Below are positions 36,329 through 45,163 of a DNA stretch of 64,000 bases, one piece after another (position 1 is the stretch's first letter; each line of letters starts with the position of its first letter). The stretch is from Bacillus piscicola (GTDB taxonomy: Bacteria > Bacillota > Bacilli > Bacillales > Marinococcaceae): the NCBI RefSeq assembly GCF_022458745.1, contig NZ_JAJJJF010000002.1:514613-578612 (forward strand), written 5' to 3'. Below the pieces are notes generated by a model, which was given only the letters and a program-made list of their open reading frames with translations, was not told the origin of the DNA and made no database searches. The position numbers were made by a program, and so were the translations under genes.

Positions 36329-36712
36329 CTAAACCGCCCGATCGATACACGTTATTAAACGGTCTTCAATATCCTGGGCCAGTTCTTTAATAGATGGATC
36401 ATTCACCATGTCAATCATAGCTGTTGGTCGTGGTAACCCTATTTTTGTCGTTCCTTTATCTTCATATACAACAATCTTACATGGAAGAAAGTAACCTACC
36501 ATTTGATTTTCAGACAATACGCGTTGTGCTTCCTTCGGATTACATACTTCCATGACCTGATAAGGCTGATCAAATTCAAAGCCTTTCTTTTGCAATGTTT
36601 CCTTAATATCAAAGTGCCACAGCACTCCGAATTGTTCGTCTTTTAATTTTTCCTCTAACGTGGTTACCGCCTCCTCGATGCCTCGATTCGTTTCAACCGT
36701 ATAATGAAACAT
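36329..36712 (-). CDS. DUF302 family protein
   Basis: A 127-residue soluble protein of the DUF302 family. TVETNRGIEEAVTTLEEKL, FGVLWHFDIKETL and YQVMEVCNPKEAQRVL are family landmarks, and the GYFLPCKIVVYED strand is typical. Relatives often lie near sulfur, redox or metal genes; the function is unknown. It may share a promoter region with the Cys-rich small protein upstream. Confidence 0.88.
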   Translation of the reverse strand: MFHYTVETNRGIEEAVTTLEEKLKDEQFGVLWHFDIKETLQKKGFEFDQPYQVMEVCNPKEAQRVLSENQMVGYFLPCKIVVYEDKGTTKIGLPRPTAMIDMVNDPSIKELAQDIEDRLITCIDRAV

Positions 36713-37045
36713 AAGCTCATCTCCTTTTTCGGTATCCTCCTATGTCTGATACCCTTTGATTCACGAATGCTAACTTTTTTTCTTCTTCCAGCTGATCAGG
36801 AAAAACCACCTGTCATCTATGAAACGTTATCCAGCCCAAAAGTACATATACATGCTGGGCCTCCTCTTTCGAAGGCCGTCTTAGCTTATGTAGGAAGTTG
36901 TCGTAACATACAGCGGTCAACGCATAAAATAAGAAGCCGACAACGATTCTCAGTTTTTTTGTAAAAAAGAGGAGAAAGGGGGACATTGTATTTTTAACTA
37001 CATGTTATCCCTCCTCCCAGTGTGCGGCTTCAAAAGCTGCTTTAT
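36713..37045. other. Gap with no supported gene
   Basis: A 55-codon minus-strand frame from about 36986 (MSPFLLFFTKKLRIVVG, hydrophobic then Cys-containing) has no ribosome site. Nothing else is seen. Confidence 0.3.
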
Positions 37046-37210
37046 CTAATGCTTACGAAATGCTCGGGGGTTCAGCCATATTGCTGGATTTTCCTTTTGG
37101 CATTTCCATATACATCTTTGCACACAGTCGGAAGCTTCCAACACACTTGAGTGCTTGGCACGGCATGCTTCCAGACACTTATTTATACAGCTTTCCTTCG
37201 TTGTAGCCAT
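37046..37210 (-). CDS. 54-residue cysteine-rich protein
   Basis: A short frame with GAAGGAG nine bases before the ATG. The protein has two CxxxCxxxC-type clusters (ESCINKCLEAC and DCVQRCIWKC) about 15 residues apart, which would place Cys on one face of two helices, like half of a Csp copper-storage bundle. The tail is basic. It is too short for common gene-finding cut-offs. Given the copper island 5 kb away, metal binding is plausible but unproven. Confidence 0.6.
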   Translation of the reverse strand: MATTKESCINKCLEACRAKHSSVLEASDCVQRCIWKCQKENPAIWLNPRAFRKH

Positions 37211-37615
37211 TGTCTCCACTCCTTCGCATTATTGCTAGGGATAGGTGAAACATCCCTTAGCTATTACCAACATATTAGGGGAACAAATAGTTGGAAACGG
37301 TACATGTCCATAGTTTTGAAAAAAATGCTCGAAAAACCAAACTTACCAAAATCGGCTTACTGGCCGCCTAATACTCGGCTTTACAACTTATTGCAATTCG
37401 ACTACGATAGTAGTAATAAAGAATTTTTAATTTTTTGTATAGTTATATATTTTTCTCCCCCGCTATTCGGATAGTACGTTTATTTCGCTGTTATAGAGGA
37501 AGGATTTTCCCATATACATAAACAAGGGACAAGGGCCATGGAAGCAAAGTATTCCGTTGGTCTTTCAATAGATCACCTGACTGCCAGTGTGCTAGGAGAA
37601 GGAGGAGGAGAACGA
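37211..37615. other. Intergenic region before the ATP sulfurylase-like gene
   Basis: No RNA element or gene is recognised. An in-frame ATG at 37538 precedes the chosen GTG start of the next gene. Confidence 0.4.
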
Positions 37616-39328
37616 GTGAACAATGATTCAATCGTATGGAAGGAAGAAAAGGTAGCAGACTACCCACAACAGCCGCACGGAGGAAAATTGGTGAACCGGG
37701 TCCTTACCGGGAAAGAAAAAGAAAACGCTATGAAAAGAGCAAAGCGTCTGCCCATGATTATGATTGACTTGGAAGCGGTCATTACACTGGAAATGATTGC
37801 GACCGGTGTGCTGTCTCCGAATGAAGGTTTCATGGTGGAAGATGATTACAAGTCCGTTCTTACAACCGGCCGTTTGAAAAATGGCGTCGTTTGGCCGGTT
37901 CCGCTGAGTTTTGCGCCTATTGGGGATCAGAACAAGGAAATTATCAGGACACTTTCAGTTGGTGACGAGGTTGCGCTTGCTGACGAGACCAAAGAGCCAG
38001 TCGCCATTCTTAAACTAGATGACATTTTTTACTATGACCGGGATTTTCGTGCATCGCATCTTTTTGGCACCACAGATCGGAGCCATCCCGGCGTCGATTC
38101 GATATACCGACGCATGGGAGATACCGCTTTAGGCGGGCCGATCCAGTTGCTGCGCCGGGTACACTGGGGGCCATTTGAAGAGATTCGCATGGAACCGAAA
38201 GATACGTGGAAGCTATTTTATGAAGAGAAGAAATTCAACTCGGTCGGCGGGTTTATCACCGGAGCGAATCCACTCCATCGCGGGCATGAATACATTCACC
38301 GCAATGCCCTCGAAGAAATGGACGGCTTGTTTGTACAGCCGCTGGTAGAGATGGCTAAGCGTGAATATACGAGACATGAGTTCAGAATGTTATCTTATCG
38401 GAGTGTCCTGGATAACTACTACCCAAAAGAAAGAACGATGCTCGCTCCGTTACGAGTGACCTATATCTTTGCCGGCCCAAGAGAAGCTGTTTTGCATGCG
38501 ATCATTATGAAAAACTACGGCTGCACCCATGCCCTTATCGGCAGGGACCATGCGGGCATTGGCGACTTTTATGATAAATATGCGGCTCATACCATTTTTG
38601 ACGACTTTACCTCTGAGGAGTTAGGTATTGATATCCGCCTATTCCATGAAGTATTCTATTGTACGCGTTGTGACCACCAAGCAACGGACCTGACTTGTCC
38701 GCATGACGAAAAGTACCGGATTAATATTTCCGGAACAGGAATCAGGGAACTGTTGCGTTATGGTGTTCTGCCGCCGAAGGAAATTGTTCGGCCTGAATCT
38801 GCCCGGATTGCAATGCAAGGTGTGCAGCCAAAAGGCGTGGATGAAAACCGGCAGGCGATCCATCCGGTTGGGAAAACGATTAAGAGTATTTTCCCCTATT
38901 ATTTAAGCAGATCGAGGCTGGGCGGACCAAAGCGGGGTCAGGAACTGAAAGTGGAAGAACTGACGATTGATGATTTAGAAACAGTTATGTTGGATGTACG
39001 CGCGAATGCTGATCGCATTTACAAAGAAATTTATGACGAGTTCAGCTATATCACGGACACCCTAAGGTCCACCCAGCCCGATTGGATCGCCGACGCGCGC
39101 GAGTCCCTCCATAAACAGCAAGAGATGATTGTCGCCTCCTTGAAGGAAAAGGTCGATAAAGCATCCGAGAAGGCTTCCGATGAATTTATGTATCAGGACA
39201 GAGAGGAAGCAGAACGGGAATTAGAAGTGGCCCAAAGAATGTTCGATGATATTCCATCTCCGCTGCGGTCGGAAGAACTTGAATACAGAACATGGAATCC
39301 CCTGCCATACAAGCGCTATCGAAGCTAG
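37616..39328 (+). CDS. Atypical ATP sulfurylase-like protein with C-terminal extension
   Basis: A 570-residue protein of the Sat/sopT family, which makes adenylyl sulfate from ATP and sulfate. The N-terminal PUA-like domain (PHGGKLVNR) and nucleotidyltransferase domain (HRGHEY, GPREA, GRDHAGIGD) are clear, and a CxxC-x8-C zinc cluster is present (CTRCDHQATDLTC). But the substrate motif, normally QTRNPxH, reads ITGANPLH, so the catalytic Arg is Ala. The last 150 residues are a charged helical extension without the P-loop of APS kinase. GTG at 37616 sits after GAAGGAGGAGGAG and is preferred. No other sulfate-assimilation gene is near. Confidence 0.82.
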   Translation: MNNDSIVWKEEKVADYPQQPHGGKLVNRVLTGKEKENAMKRAKRLPMIMIDLEAVITLEMIATGVLSPNEGFMVEDDYKSVLTTGRLKNGVVWPVPLSFAPIGDQNKEIIRTLSVGDEVALADETKEPVAILKLDDIFYYDRDFRASHLFGTTDRSHPGVDSIYRRMGDTALGGPIQLLRRVHWGPFEEIRMEPKDTWKLFYEEKKFNSVGGFITGANPLHRGHEYIHRNALEEMDGLFVQPLVEMAKREYTRHEFRMLSYRSVLDNYYPKERTMLAPLRVTYIFAGPREAVLHAIIMKNYGCTHALIGRDHAGIGDFYDKYAAHTIFDDFTSEELGIDIRLFHEVFYCTRCDHQATDLTCPHDEKYRINISGTGIRELLRYGVLPPKEIVRPESARIAMQGVQPKGVDENRQAIHPVGKTIKSIFPYYLSRSRLGGPKRGQELKVEELTIDDLETVMLDVRANADRIYKEIYDEFSYITDTLRSTQPDWIADARESLHKQQEMIVASLKEKVDKASEKASDEFMYQDREEAERELEVAQRMFDDIPSPLRSEELEYRTWNPLPYKRYRS

Positions 39329-39359
39329 CAAACGGCAAAGATAGCACTTCTTTAAGAAG

Positions 39360-39400
39360 AGTCAGAATCAGTGTTATTTACCCTGATTCTGACTTTCGTC
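39360..39400 (+). terminator. Terminator of the ATP sulfurylase-like gene
   Basis: AGTCAGAATCAG (39360-39371) pairs perfectly with CTGATTCTGACT (39383-39394), followed by a T-rich tail. Confidence 0.85.
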
Positions 39401-39512
39401 GTGTTTTAGGGGATGTAAGTTTTCTTAGGCCCTTTCTCGACAAGATGTGCTAGAATAAGGTTGAGATCTTCACAGCCGAGTTGCCATCAATCAAATGAAA
39501 GGAGGAGCCCAA

Positions 39513-39890
39513 ATGAGCGAAGCACTTTTACAGCAAATATTGATTGAAATGAAAACCATGAAAGACGACATTGCTGTCATTAAATCTGAACAGACTTCCA
39601 TGAAAGATGACATTGCTCTTATTAAATCTGAGCAGACTTCCATGAAAGATGACATCACGCTGATCAAAGTCCAGCTTAACGAAAATACCGATCTAACCAG
39701 AGCCATTCGAGACCGTCAAGAGGAAACAAATGCCAAGCTTGAAGCACTTTCGATGGATACTCATCAGCTTCATGGCGACATCGTCTCGCTAAAAGCGAAT
39801 GAATCACGGCAAGATAAAATTTTAGAATCCTTAGCCGCACGCTCCCTCGAACAAGAAACAGACCTGCGCGACTTAAAACGCGCACGTTAA
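39513..39890 (+). CDS. Coiled-coil protein with 14-residue repeats
   Basis: A 125-residue helical protein. Residues about 15-55 contain three copies of a 14-residue unit (MKDDIALIKSEQTS), that is two heptads each and a 42-bp DNA tandem repeat. The rest is charged coiled coil ending in LRDLKRAR. It is a paralogue of the protein at 246 by layout and N-terminal helix (ALLQQILIEMK). ATG at 39513 directly follows GGAGGAG; an ATG 18 bp upstream would overlap that site. Its own terminator follows. Function unknown. Confidence 0.75.
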   Translation: MSEALLQQILIEMKTMKDDIAVIKSEQTSMKDDIALIKSEQTSMKDDITLIKVQLNENTDLTRAIRDRQEETNAKLEALSMDTHQLHGDIVSLKANESRQDKILESLAARSLEQETDLRDLKRAR

Positions 39891-39900
39891 AACTCCTCTC

Positions 39901-39928
39901 TGGGCTGTTGGACAAGCCCATGTTTTTT
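39901..39928 (+). terminator. Terminator of the coiled-coil gene
   Basis: TGGGCT (39901-39906) with AGCCCA (39915-39920), followed by TGTTTTTTT. Confidence 0.85.
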
Positions 39929-39989
39929 TGCGCATGAAAATGTATCCGCACCGTGCGGACAGAATCTCACGTTAAAAATTCCGATGCAA

Positions 39990-40080
39990 TCGTAAGCAAT
40001 CACGTCGTTGCTATCATTACCCCACTCGCTTCATGCTTTTTATCTCACTTCACGATGCTTCTTTATTCCTCTTGTTTTAA
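39990..40080 (+). repeat. Decayed pair of 52-bp satellite units
   Basis: CACGTCGTTGCTATCATTA and CACGATGCTTCTTTATTCC lie 52 bp apart (TAT at 40012 and 40064), with CTCGCTTCATG between them. This looks like a two-unit relic of the satellite family. Confidence 0.5.
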
Positions 40081-40259
40081 TCCAACGGTATTCTAGGAAC
40101 TTTTTCTCAGTGAATAATCTTGATCATCAAGTCGCTTAACGATTTTCTTGTCAATTTCCATATCTACTAACAATTGTACAGGGATAGCTATTTCTAATTC
40201 GTGGATAATCCATGTTATACTTTTACCAAACGCTTTTCAGGAGAAGAGGAGAAATTTCG

Positions 40260-40859
40260 ATGTCACGATTAACTGCCCGGCAGATGAAAGCCAAAGAAAC
40301 GAAACGCCGGATTCTCGAAACTGCTTTACACCTGTTTGGCCAGAAGGGATTTGATCACGTTACGGTTGATGAAATCGTTCGCACGAGCCATACATCCAAG
40401 GGTGCCTTTTATGTACACTTTACATCCAAATATCATATTTTCCTTGAAAAATTTAAAGAAATTGATGACTTCTACGCATCCTTTATTCAAACGCTGCCTG
40501 TTGAACTCAGCTCAAGTGAAAAGCTGCTTCGTTTAACTTTAGCGCAAATGACTTATCTCAAGGATGACTTAGGAAAAGATTTAATGAGAGTGGTCTATAA
40601 GGGTGGCTTAACTCCGAATCCGGAGAATTACTTTGCAAACACCGACCGGACTCTTTATAAAATAGTGCATGAATTCGTAAAAGAAGGGCAGGAAGCCGGA
40701 GAATTCACCACAGAACTTTCCTCCAGTGAGATTACGATGTTAATTACACGCTGTATGCGGGGAACTCTTTATGATTGGTTCTTATTTGAAGAGAATTATA
40801 ACCTTGTCGCAGAAAGCGAAAAAATCATGCGCGCCGTTTTAAGCGGGGTCAGGAAATAA
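40260..40859 (+). CDS. TetR-family regulator
   Basis: A 199-residue regulator. The N-terminal HTH is standard (RRILETALHLFGQKGFDHV, then VDEIVRTSHTSKGAFYVHF), with a variable ligand domain after residue 60. ATG at 40260 has AGGAGAAGAGGAG upstream. The nearest likely targets are the acyl-CoA ligase operon and the monooxygenase, whose promoters carry 18-bp palindromes of TetR type; it is separated from them by a repeat and by the operon itself. Confidence 0.88.
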   Translation: MSRLTARQMKAKETKRRILETALHLFGQKGFDHVTVDEIVRTSHTSKGAFYVHFTSKYHIFLEKFKEIDDFYASFIQTLPVELSSSEKLLRLTLAQMTYLKDDLGKDLMRVVYKGGLTPNPENYFANTDRTLYKIVHEFVKEGQEAGEFTTELSSSEITMLITRCMRGTLYDWFLFEENYNLVAESEKIMRAVLSGVRK

Positions 40860-40870
40860 TACATATTAAA

Positions 40871-40900
40871 AATCCCCGCTTTTTTAACAAGGCGAGGATT
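40871..40900. terminator. Hairpin after the TetR gene
   Basis: AATCCCCGC and GCGAGGATT (one mismatch or bulge) lie 11 bp past the stop. The T run is inside the loop and on the minus strand, so termination in the plus direction is uncertain. Confidence 0.4.
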
Positions 40901-40962
40901 GTACTCTCATAAGAATTCAAAACCAGTTATCGAAACCCGAACAAATAGCATAGAACGATTGA

Positions 40963-41207
40963 TTTGCACTGCAGGCGGATGCTTTCCGCGGGCATGGCTT
41001 GAGCCTCCTCAGGCCAACACGATGTTGGTCACAAAGGCGTTGCCACTGGACGTGGCGTTTTTAGCCTTTGAACCTTAATCCCGCTACCTACGGAGTCTCA
41101 CTTCCGCAAGATGCGGTGGCTTCTGCGTTGCGAACAGGACGTTCGCGCTTTTAGCAGAAGTTCCTCGGTTACATTCCCGAGTCACCGCCTTCTGTTACAA
41201 TCAACAA
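40963..41207 (+). repeat. GC-rich Bacillaceae intergenic repeat, copy 2
   Basis: It begins ATTTGCACTGCAGGCGGATG, contains TTTCCGCGGGCATGGCTTGA and GCCTCCTC, and ends CACCGCCTTCTGTTACAATC, matching the ends of the 59683 copy. The interior is 120 bp longer and different. No coding sequence is seen. Confidence 0.8.
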
Positions 41208-41269
41208 CAGATGTGCTTGACTGTAAACGAATGGTTTATATGTTATTTATATTGTTGTATGAACTTGAT

Positions 41270-41578
41270 TTAGTTTTTGAAATAATAGCAGTCATCTTTG
41301 ATTCCGCTTAATTCGACGGAATCGTTAATGGTAATGTCTTCGCCTTCATATCTTCCTGTTACCTTCAGCCCCTGTTCCATTTCAACCAGCACAATAAAAT
41401 AAGGGGCTTGTTGTGCGAATTGCTTCGGAGCCGCGTGGATCTTCGTGTACGAATACACGCTGCCTTTTCCTTCGATGGTGCTGTCTTCTAGTTGATCGGA
41501 AAAACAGTTTTGACAGAGGTATTTATAATGGTACAGAATTTCATCACATTCTGTGCATCGTTTAATTGGCAAATCCAT
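41270..41578 (-). CDS. DUF35/OB-fold zinc-ribbon acyl-CoA-associated protein
   Basis: A 102-residue protein with a four-Cys zinc ribbon (Cys8, Cys11, Cys22, Cys25) and a C-terminal OB fold (about 32-100). Such proteins form the partner subunit of SCP-x-like thiolases and ChsH-type hydratases. Its start is three bases after the thiolase stop, so the two are translationally linked, and they probably form one complex. Confidence 0.88.
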   Translation of the reverse strand: MDLPIKRCTECDEILYHYKYLCQNCFSDQLEDSTIEGKGSVYSYTKIHAAPKQFAQQAPYFIVLVEMEQGLKVTGRYEGEDITINDSVELSGIKDDCYYFKN

Positions 41579-41581
41579 GGA

Positions 41582-42718
41582 CTATGCTCCTTTCTTTTTG
41601 AAAATATGAACGACTGAATACGCCCCAGTGCCACCTAAGTTTTGAGCAAGCCCTATTTTGGCATTCTCCACCTGGTTGCATGCTTTTTCATTCAACTGAT
41701 CGACGATTTGAATGATCTGGGCGATGCCGGTTGCACCGATCGGATGCCCTTTCGATAGTAACCCACCGCTCGTATTCACCGGTACTTTACCTCCATGCTT
41801 GGTTAAGCCTTTCTCAACTGCTTCCCATCCGCACCCTTTTTCAAAAAATCCGAGCTCTTCCGTGGCAATGATTTCTGTAATCGAAAAACAATCATGTACC
41901 TCTACGACGTCGATGTCTTCCGGACCAAGACCCGCTGCCGCGTAGGCTCTCTTAGCCGATTGATGCGTCGCTGGGATATGAAGCAAATCATCTACTTCCT
42001 GCATGACCGGTATCCCCGAGGCCTGCCCGGAAGCAAGAACCTGAACACCGTTCTCCCCCCGCTGGATAACAACAGCGGCCGCGCCGTCGGATATAGGAGA
42101 GCAGTCAAACAATCCGAGGGGATCCGTAATCTTCCGTGCTTGCATAATGTCTTCTAAGGTTGTTTCCTTTCTAAAATGAGCAATCGGGTTAGCCAACGCA
42201 TAGTCGCGGTTTTTCAGTGCTACCATGGCCAAGTGTTTCTTGTCCGCCCCATGTTCATGCATATACCGATTGGCCAGTACACCAAAGAATCCAGGGAACG
42301 TCAGGCCGGAAGCCGCTTCGTTCGTTCCACTGTCCATCGCATGGTTGATCGCATTCGTCACCGTTTCCGTGTCTTGACTGGTCATTTTTTCCCCGCCGGC
42401 AACTAATACGGTGTCATATTCGCCCGCTTTCACTAATTGGTACGCGTGCCGGAATGCAAGCCCTCCGGAAGCACAAGCTCCTTCCATTTTCACAGAGGGA
42501 ACGTCCCCCAACCCCAGTTCATTCGTCAGGATCGATCCTAAAATCTCTTGATTCGCAAGCGTTCCTGCCGTAAAGTTTCCAACGAAAACCGCATCGATTT
42601 TTGGTCTCTCTGCATCAATGATCGCTTTTCTACTCGCTTCTACCAGCATGGATTTCAGCGAGTCTTCTTTTTTGCCAAATGTTGTTGTTCCCCTGCCAAT
42701 AACAGATACCGCACTCAT
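41582..42718 (-). CDS. SCP-x/Ltp2-type thiolase family protein
   Basis: A 378-residue thiolase-fold enzyme. The nucleophile Cys is in EGACASGGLA, and C-terminal EVHDCFSITE and LLSKGHPIGATG supply the His region. It resembles the lipid-transfer/SCP-x thiolase branch, including aldol-lyase-type enzymes that need a DUF35 partner, which follows directly. ATG at 42718 has GAGGAGTGG upstream. It would release acetyl- or propionyl-CoA in a beta-oxidation-like path. Confidence 0.88.
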   Translation of the reverse strand: MSAVSVIGRGTTTFGKKEDSLKSMLVEASRKAIIDAERPKIDAVFVGNFTAGTLANQEILGSILTNELGLGDVPSVKMEGACASGGLAFRHAYQLVKAGEYDTVLVAGGEKMTSQDTETVTNAINHAMDSGTNEAASGLTFPGFFGVLANRYMHEHGADKKHLAMVALKNRDYALANPIAHFRKETTLEDIMQARKITDPLGLFDCSPISDGAAAVVIQRGENGVQVLASGQASGIPVMQEVDDLLHIPATHQSAKRAYAAAGLGPEDIDVVEVHDCFSITEIIATEELGFFEKGCGWEAVEKGLTKHGGKVPVNTSGGLLSKGHPIGATGIAQIIQIVDQLNEKACNQVENAKIGLAQNLGGTGAYSVVHIFKKKGA

Positions 42719-42747
42719 CGTTCCACTCCTCATGGATCTTATTTTGT

Positions 42748-43524
42748 TTAACCGATCCCTGCTCCCCCACACACTTTCAATACTTCTCCTGTCACATATC
42801 CTGCAGCCGGGGAGGCTAAATAGGCTACGGCTTCTCCAATATCCTCGGGCTCACCGGGCCGTTTAATCGATTGCAAATCTAACGGATAGTTCATCCCTTT
42901 CGTAATTTCAGATTGAACGGCTCCCGGAGCCACACTGTTTACGTTAATGCCCAAATCGCCCACTTCTTTGGCTACCCACTTCGTAAAGGCGATAATTCCG
43001 CCTTTGGATGCCGCATATGCCGGTCCTGACCGACCTTGCGCGCGCTTCCCATCTTCATCATACGAAATCGCGCCGCCCATCATCCCTGAAATCGAACTGA
43101 TGTTGATAACTCTGCCGTCTCCTTGCTTTTTCATGTGCGGATAAATCGCTGCCTGCGTAAAAAGAAAAGTTCCTCTTAAATTCGTATCAAGGTCCCGCAT
43201 CCACATGTCATCGGTCATATTTTCCAAATCTAATCGCGAACAAGTTCCGGCGTTGTTGACGAGAATGTCGATCGTACCGAACGTATCGACTGTCGCCTGG
43301 ACGGCGCGTTGTACCTCTTCTCGGTTCTTTACGTCCACCTTTTGTGTCAGCACTTTCACATCTGGAAACTCTTCTTCGATTTCTTTTTTGGCCTGCTCAC
43401 TATCGAGCACGTCTACGATCGTAATATTCGCTCCTCTTTTGGCAAGACATTTTGCGATTGCAAAGCCTATGCCTCTTGCACTTCCCGTTACTAACGCTGC
43501 TTTATTTTTCAATGTATTATCCAC
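42748..43524 (-). CDS. Short-chain dehydrogenase/reductase
   Basis: A 258-residue SDR. The nucleotide site is TGSARGIG (about 13-20), the NNAG motif, the catalytic Ser (ISSISG) and YAASKGG (Tyr-Lys) are present, and it resembles 3-hydroxyacyl-CoA dehydrogenases. GTG at 43524 begins one base after the ligase stop, with AGAGGGGTGTG upstream, so the two are coupled. Likely NAD-dependent oxidation of a hydroxyacyl-CoA in the same pathway. Confidence 0.88.
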   Translation of the reverse strand: MDNTLKNKAALVTGSARGIGFAIAKCLAKRGANITIVDVLDSEQAKKEIEEEFPDVKVLTQKVDVKNREEVQRAVQATVDTFGTIDILVNNAGTCSRLDLENMTDDMWMRDLDTNLRGTFLFTQAAIYPHMKKQGDGRVINISSISGMMGGAISYDEDGKRAQGRSGPAYAASKGGIIAFTKWVAKEVGDLGINVNSVAPGAVQSEITKGMNYPLDLQSIKRPGEPEDIGEAVAYLASPAAGYVTGEVLKVCGGAGIG

Positions 43525-43525
43525 G

Positions 43526-45079
43526 TTACACACCCCTCTTTCGCAATTGATGCTTTTGTATTTTCCCGACTGAGGTACGTGGGAAGTCCTCAACCAACTC
43601 GATGACGTCCGGTACTTTAAATTTAGCCATTCGTTCTCTGCAGAAGTCGATAAGTTTCTCTTCTGAAATGGAGCGTCCTTCTTTGACAATTACGAAAGCT
43701 TTGATAGCCTCATCGCGTATGGGATCAGGTATGCCAATCACAGCCGATTCATAGACAGCCGGATGCTCCATAAGAACATTTTCTACTTCACTGGCTGCCA
43801 CATTTTCGCCAGCCCGTTTTATCATATCTTTTTGTCGGTCTACGAAATAGAAGAGCCCCTCTTCTGATCGCCTTGCTTTATCTCCCGTGTGAAGCCAGCC
43901 ATTTTGGATCATCTGATTGGTTTCCTCTTCGTTTTTGAAATAACCTTTCATAATCGTCCGGCCGGGAATCCCCTTTACCACAATTTCACCTGGCTCGCCA
44001 ATCTGTGTTTCCTGCCCTGTCTCATTGAGAGTTTTGATAGTTGCCGTAATAATCGGCCTGCCAATACTCGTATTGTCTTTCTTTCCATCAAGTGGGTTCA
44101 TAAGCGGGGGCGCCACCGTTTCTGTCATACCGTAAAGTTGAAGAAGAGGAACTTGAAATTTCTCTTCAAAATCGGTGACCTCTTCCGGCGTCACTGCCTG
44201 GGCAAAAATCACTAATCGCAGAAAATTATCTCTGTCTTCGCGGTCATATGTCTGGGCAAGAATCATTCGAATGGGAGCGGCAAATAACGATCCGAGTGTC
44301 GCTCCTAACCGCTTCGTCTGCTTGATATATTGGGAAGCACTGAAGCGTTCGGTAATGGCGATACTCCCACCTACCGTTAGGGCCGGCATAAACAAGTAAT
44401 ACTGGCCGTTCCCATGGAAAAGAGGAAGCACAATCAAGGCTCTATCGTCCGGTGAAAAGCGAATCGATTTCGAAACGGCTTCCCCGGTATAAAGATAATT
44501 CGTATGCGTAATCAAACAACCTTTTGGTTTAGAAGTAGTGCCTGACGTATAAAGGATCGCGACCACATCTTCCCCTCGGATTTCAACTTCCGGAACCTGG
44601 CTGCTCGCTTTCTCTATTAAGGCGTTAACGCTTACATGTTCCTGCTCTTTATCGTAACAACGGGTGAGCAATATATTTCGCATCCGAGGCAGGTTATTTT
44701 TTATAGATTCAAATTTATCTAGGTACTCCTCTTCAGTAACCAACATGACCGATTCCGAGTGACCCATCAGATATTCCATTTCACTCGCGGTCGAAAGCAC
44801 ATTAGTCGGCACCATAATAGCCCCAATGTTCGCTAACGCAAACCAAGAAACAATAAAATCCGAAGAATTCGGCAAATGAAGAGTCACCCGATCGCCTTTT
44901 TTTATCCCAAAGTCTAAAAGGACACAGCTGAACCGGTTGACACGATCCAAAAATTCGTTATACGTGTATTTCACCGTCTTCTGGTCATTATCCTCGAACA
45001 ATAGGAATGTCTTATCCCTATGCTGCTCACATTTTTCATGCAGCAAGTCGATGATCGTTCTCTCTCCCATTATATCCAT
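43526..45079 (-). CDS. Acyl-CoA synthetase (class I adenylate-forming)
   Basis: A 517-residue AMP-forming ligase. The P-loop-like AILYTSGTTSKPKG, the LYGMTETV motif, the TGDKARRSEEGLF block and the C-terminal PRTSVGKIQKH with its catalytic Lys are all present. The acyl substrate is unknown; fatty, aromatic or carnitine-type acids are all possible. GGGGAGGGG precedes the ATG. It is the first gene of the ligase-SDR-thiolase-DUF35 operon, and a doubled operator lies 85 bp upstream. Confidence 0.9.
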   Translation of the reverse strand: MDIMGERTIIDLLHEKCEQHRDKTFLLFEDNDQKTVKYTYNEFLDRVNRFSCVLLDFGIKKGDRVTLHLPNSSDFIVSWFALANIGAIMVPTNVLSTASEMEYLMGHSESVMLVTEEEYLDKFESIKNNLPRMRNILLTRCYDKEQEHVSVNALIEKASSQVPEVEIRGEDVVAILYTSGTTSKPKGCLITHTNYLYTGEAVSKSIRFSPDDRALIVLPLFHGNGQYYLFMPALTVGGSIAITERFSASQYIKQTKRLGATLGSLFAAPIRMILAQTYDREDRDNFLRLVIFAQAVTPEEVTDFEEKFQVPLLQLYGMTETVAPPLMNPLDGKKDNTSIGRPIITATIKTLNETGQETQIGEPGEIVVKGIPGRTIMKGYFKNEEETNQMIQNGWLHTGDKARRSEEGLFYFVDRQKDMIKRAGENVAASEVENVLMEHPAVYESAVIGIPDPIRDEAIKAFVIVKEGRSISEEKLIDFCRERMAKFKVPDVIELVEDFPRTSVGKIQKHQLRKRGV

Positions 45080-45163
45080 CGGTACCCCTCCCCATCGGGT
45101 GCTATGTATCGATACTCTATTTTCATTTTCGTTTAAGCGCTTTCAAACACGTTAATTTTAAAC

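Noticed and set aside
36704..36964. An 86-residue plus-strand frame with a signal-like start
   Set aside because: It begins inside the 5' end of the DUF302 gene on the other strand, lacks a ribosome site and resembles nothing known.
37151..37474. A 107-residue plus-strand frame
   Set aside because: It overlaps the Cys-rich small gene antisense and has no ribosome site; composition is AT-rich noise.
37616..39328. Bifunctional ATP sulfurylase/APS kinase
   Set aside because: The C-terminal extension lacks the GxxxxGKS P-loop and other APS-kinase motifs.
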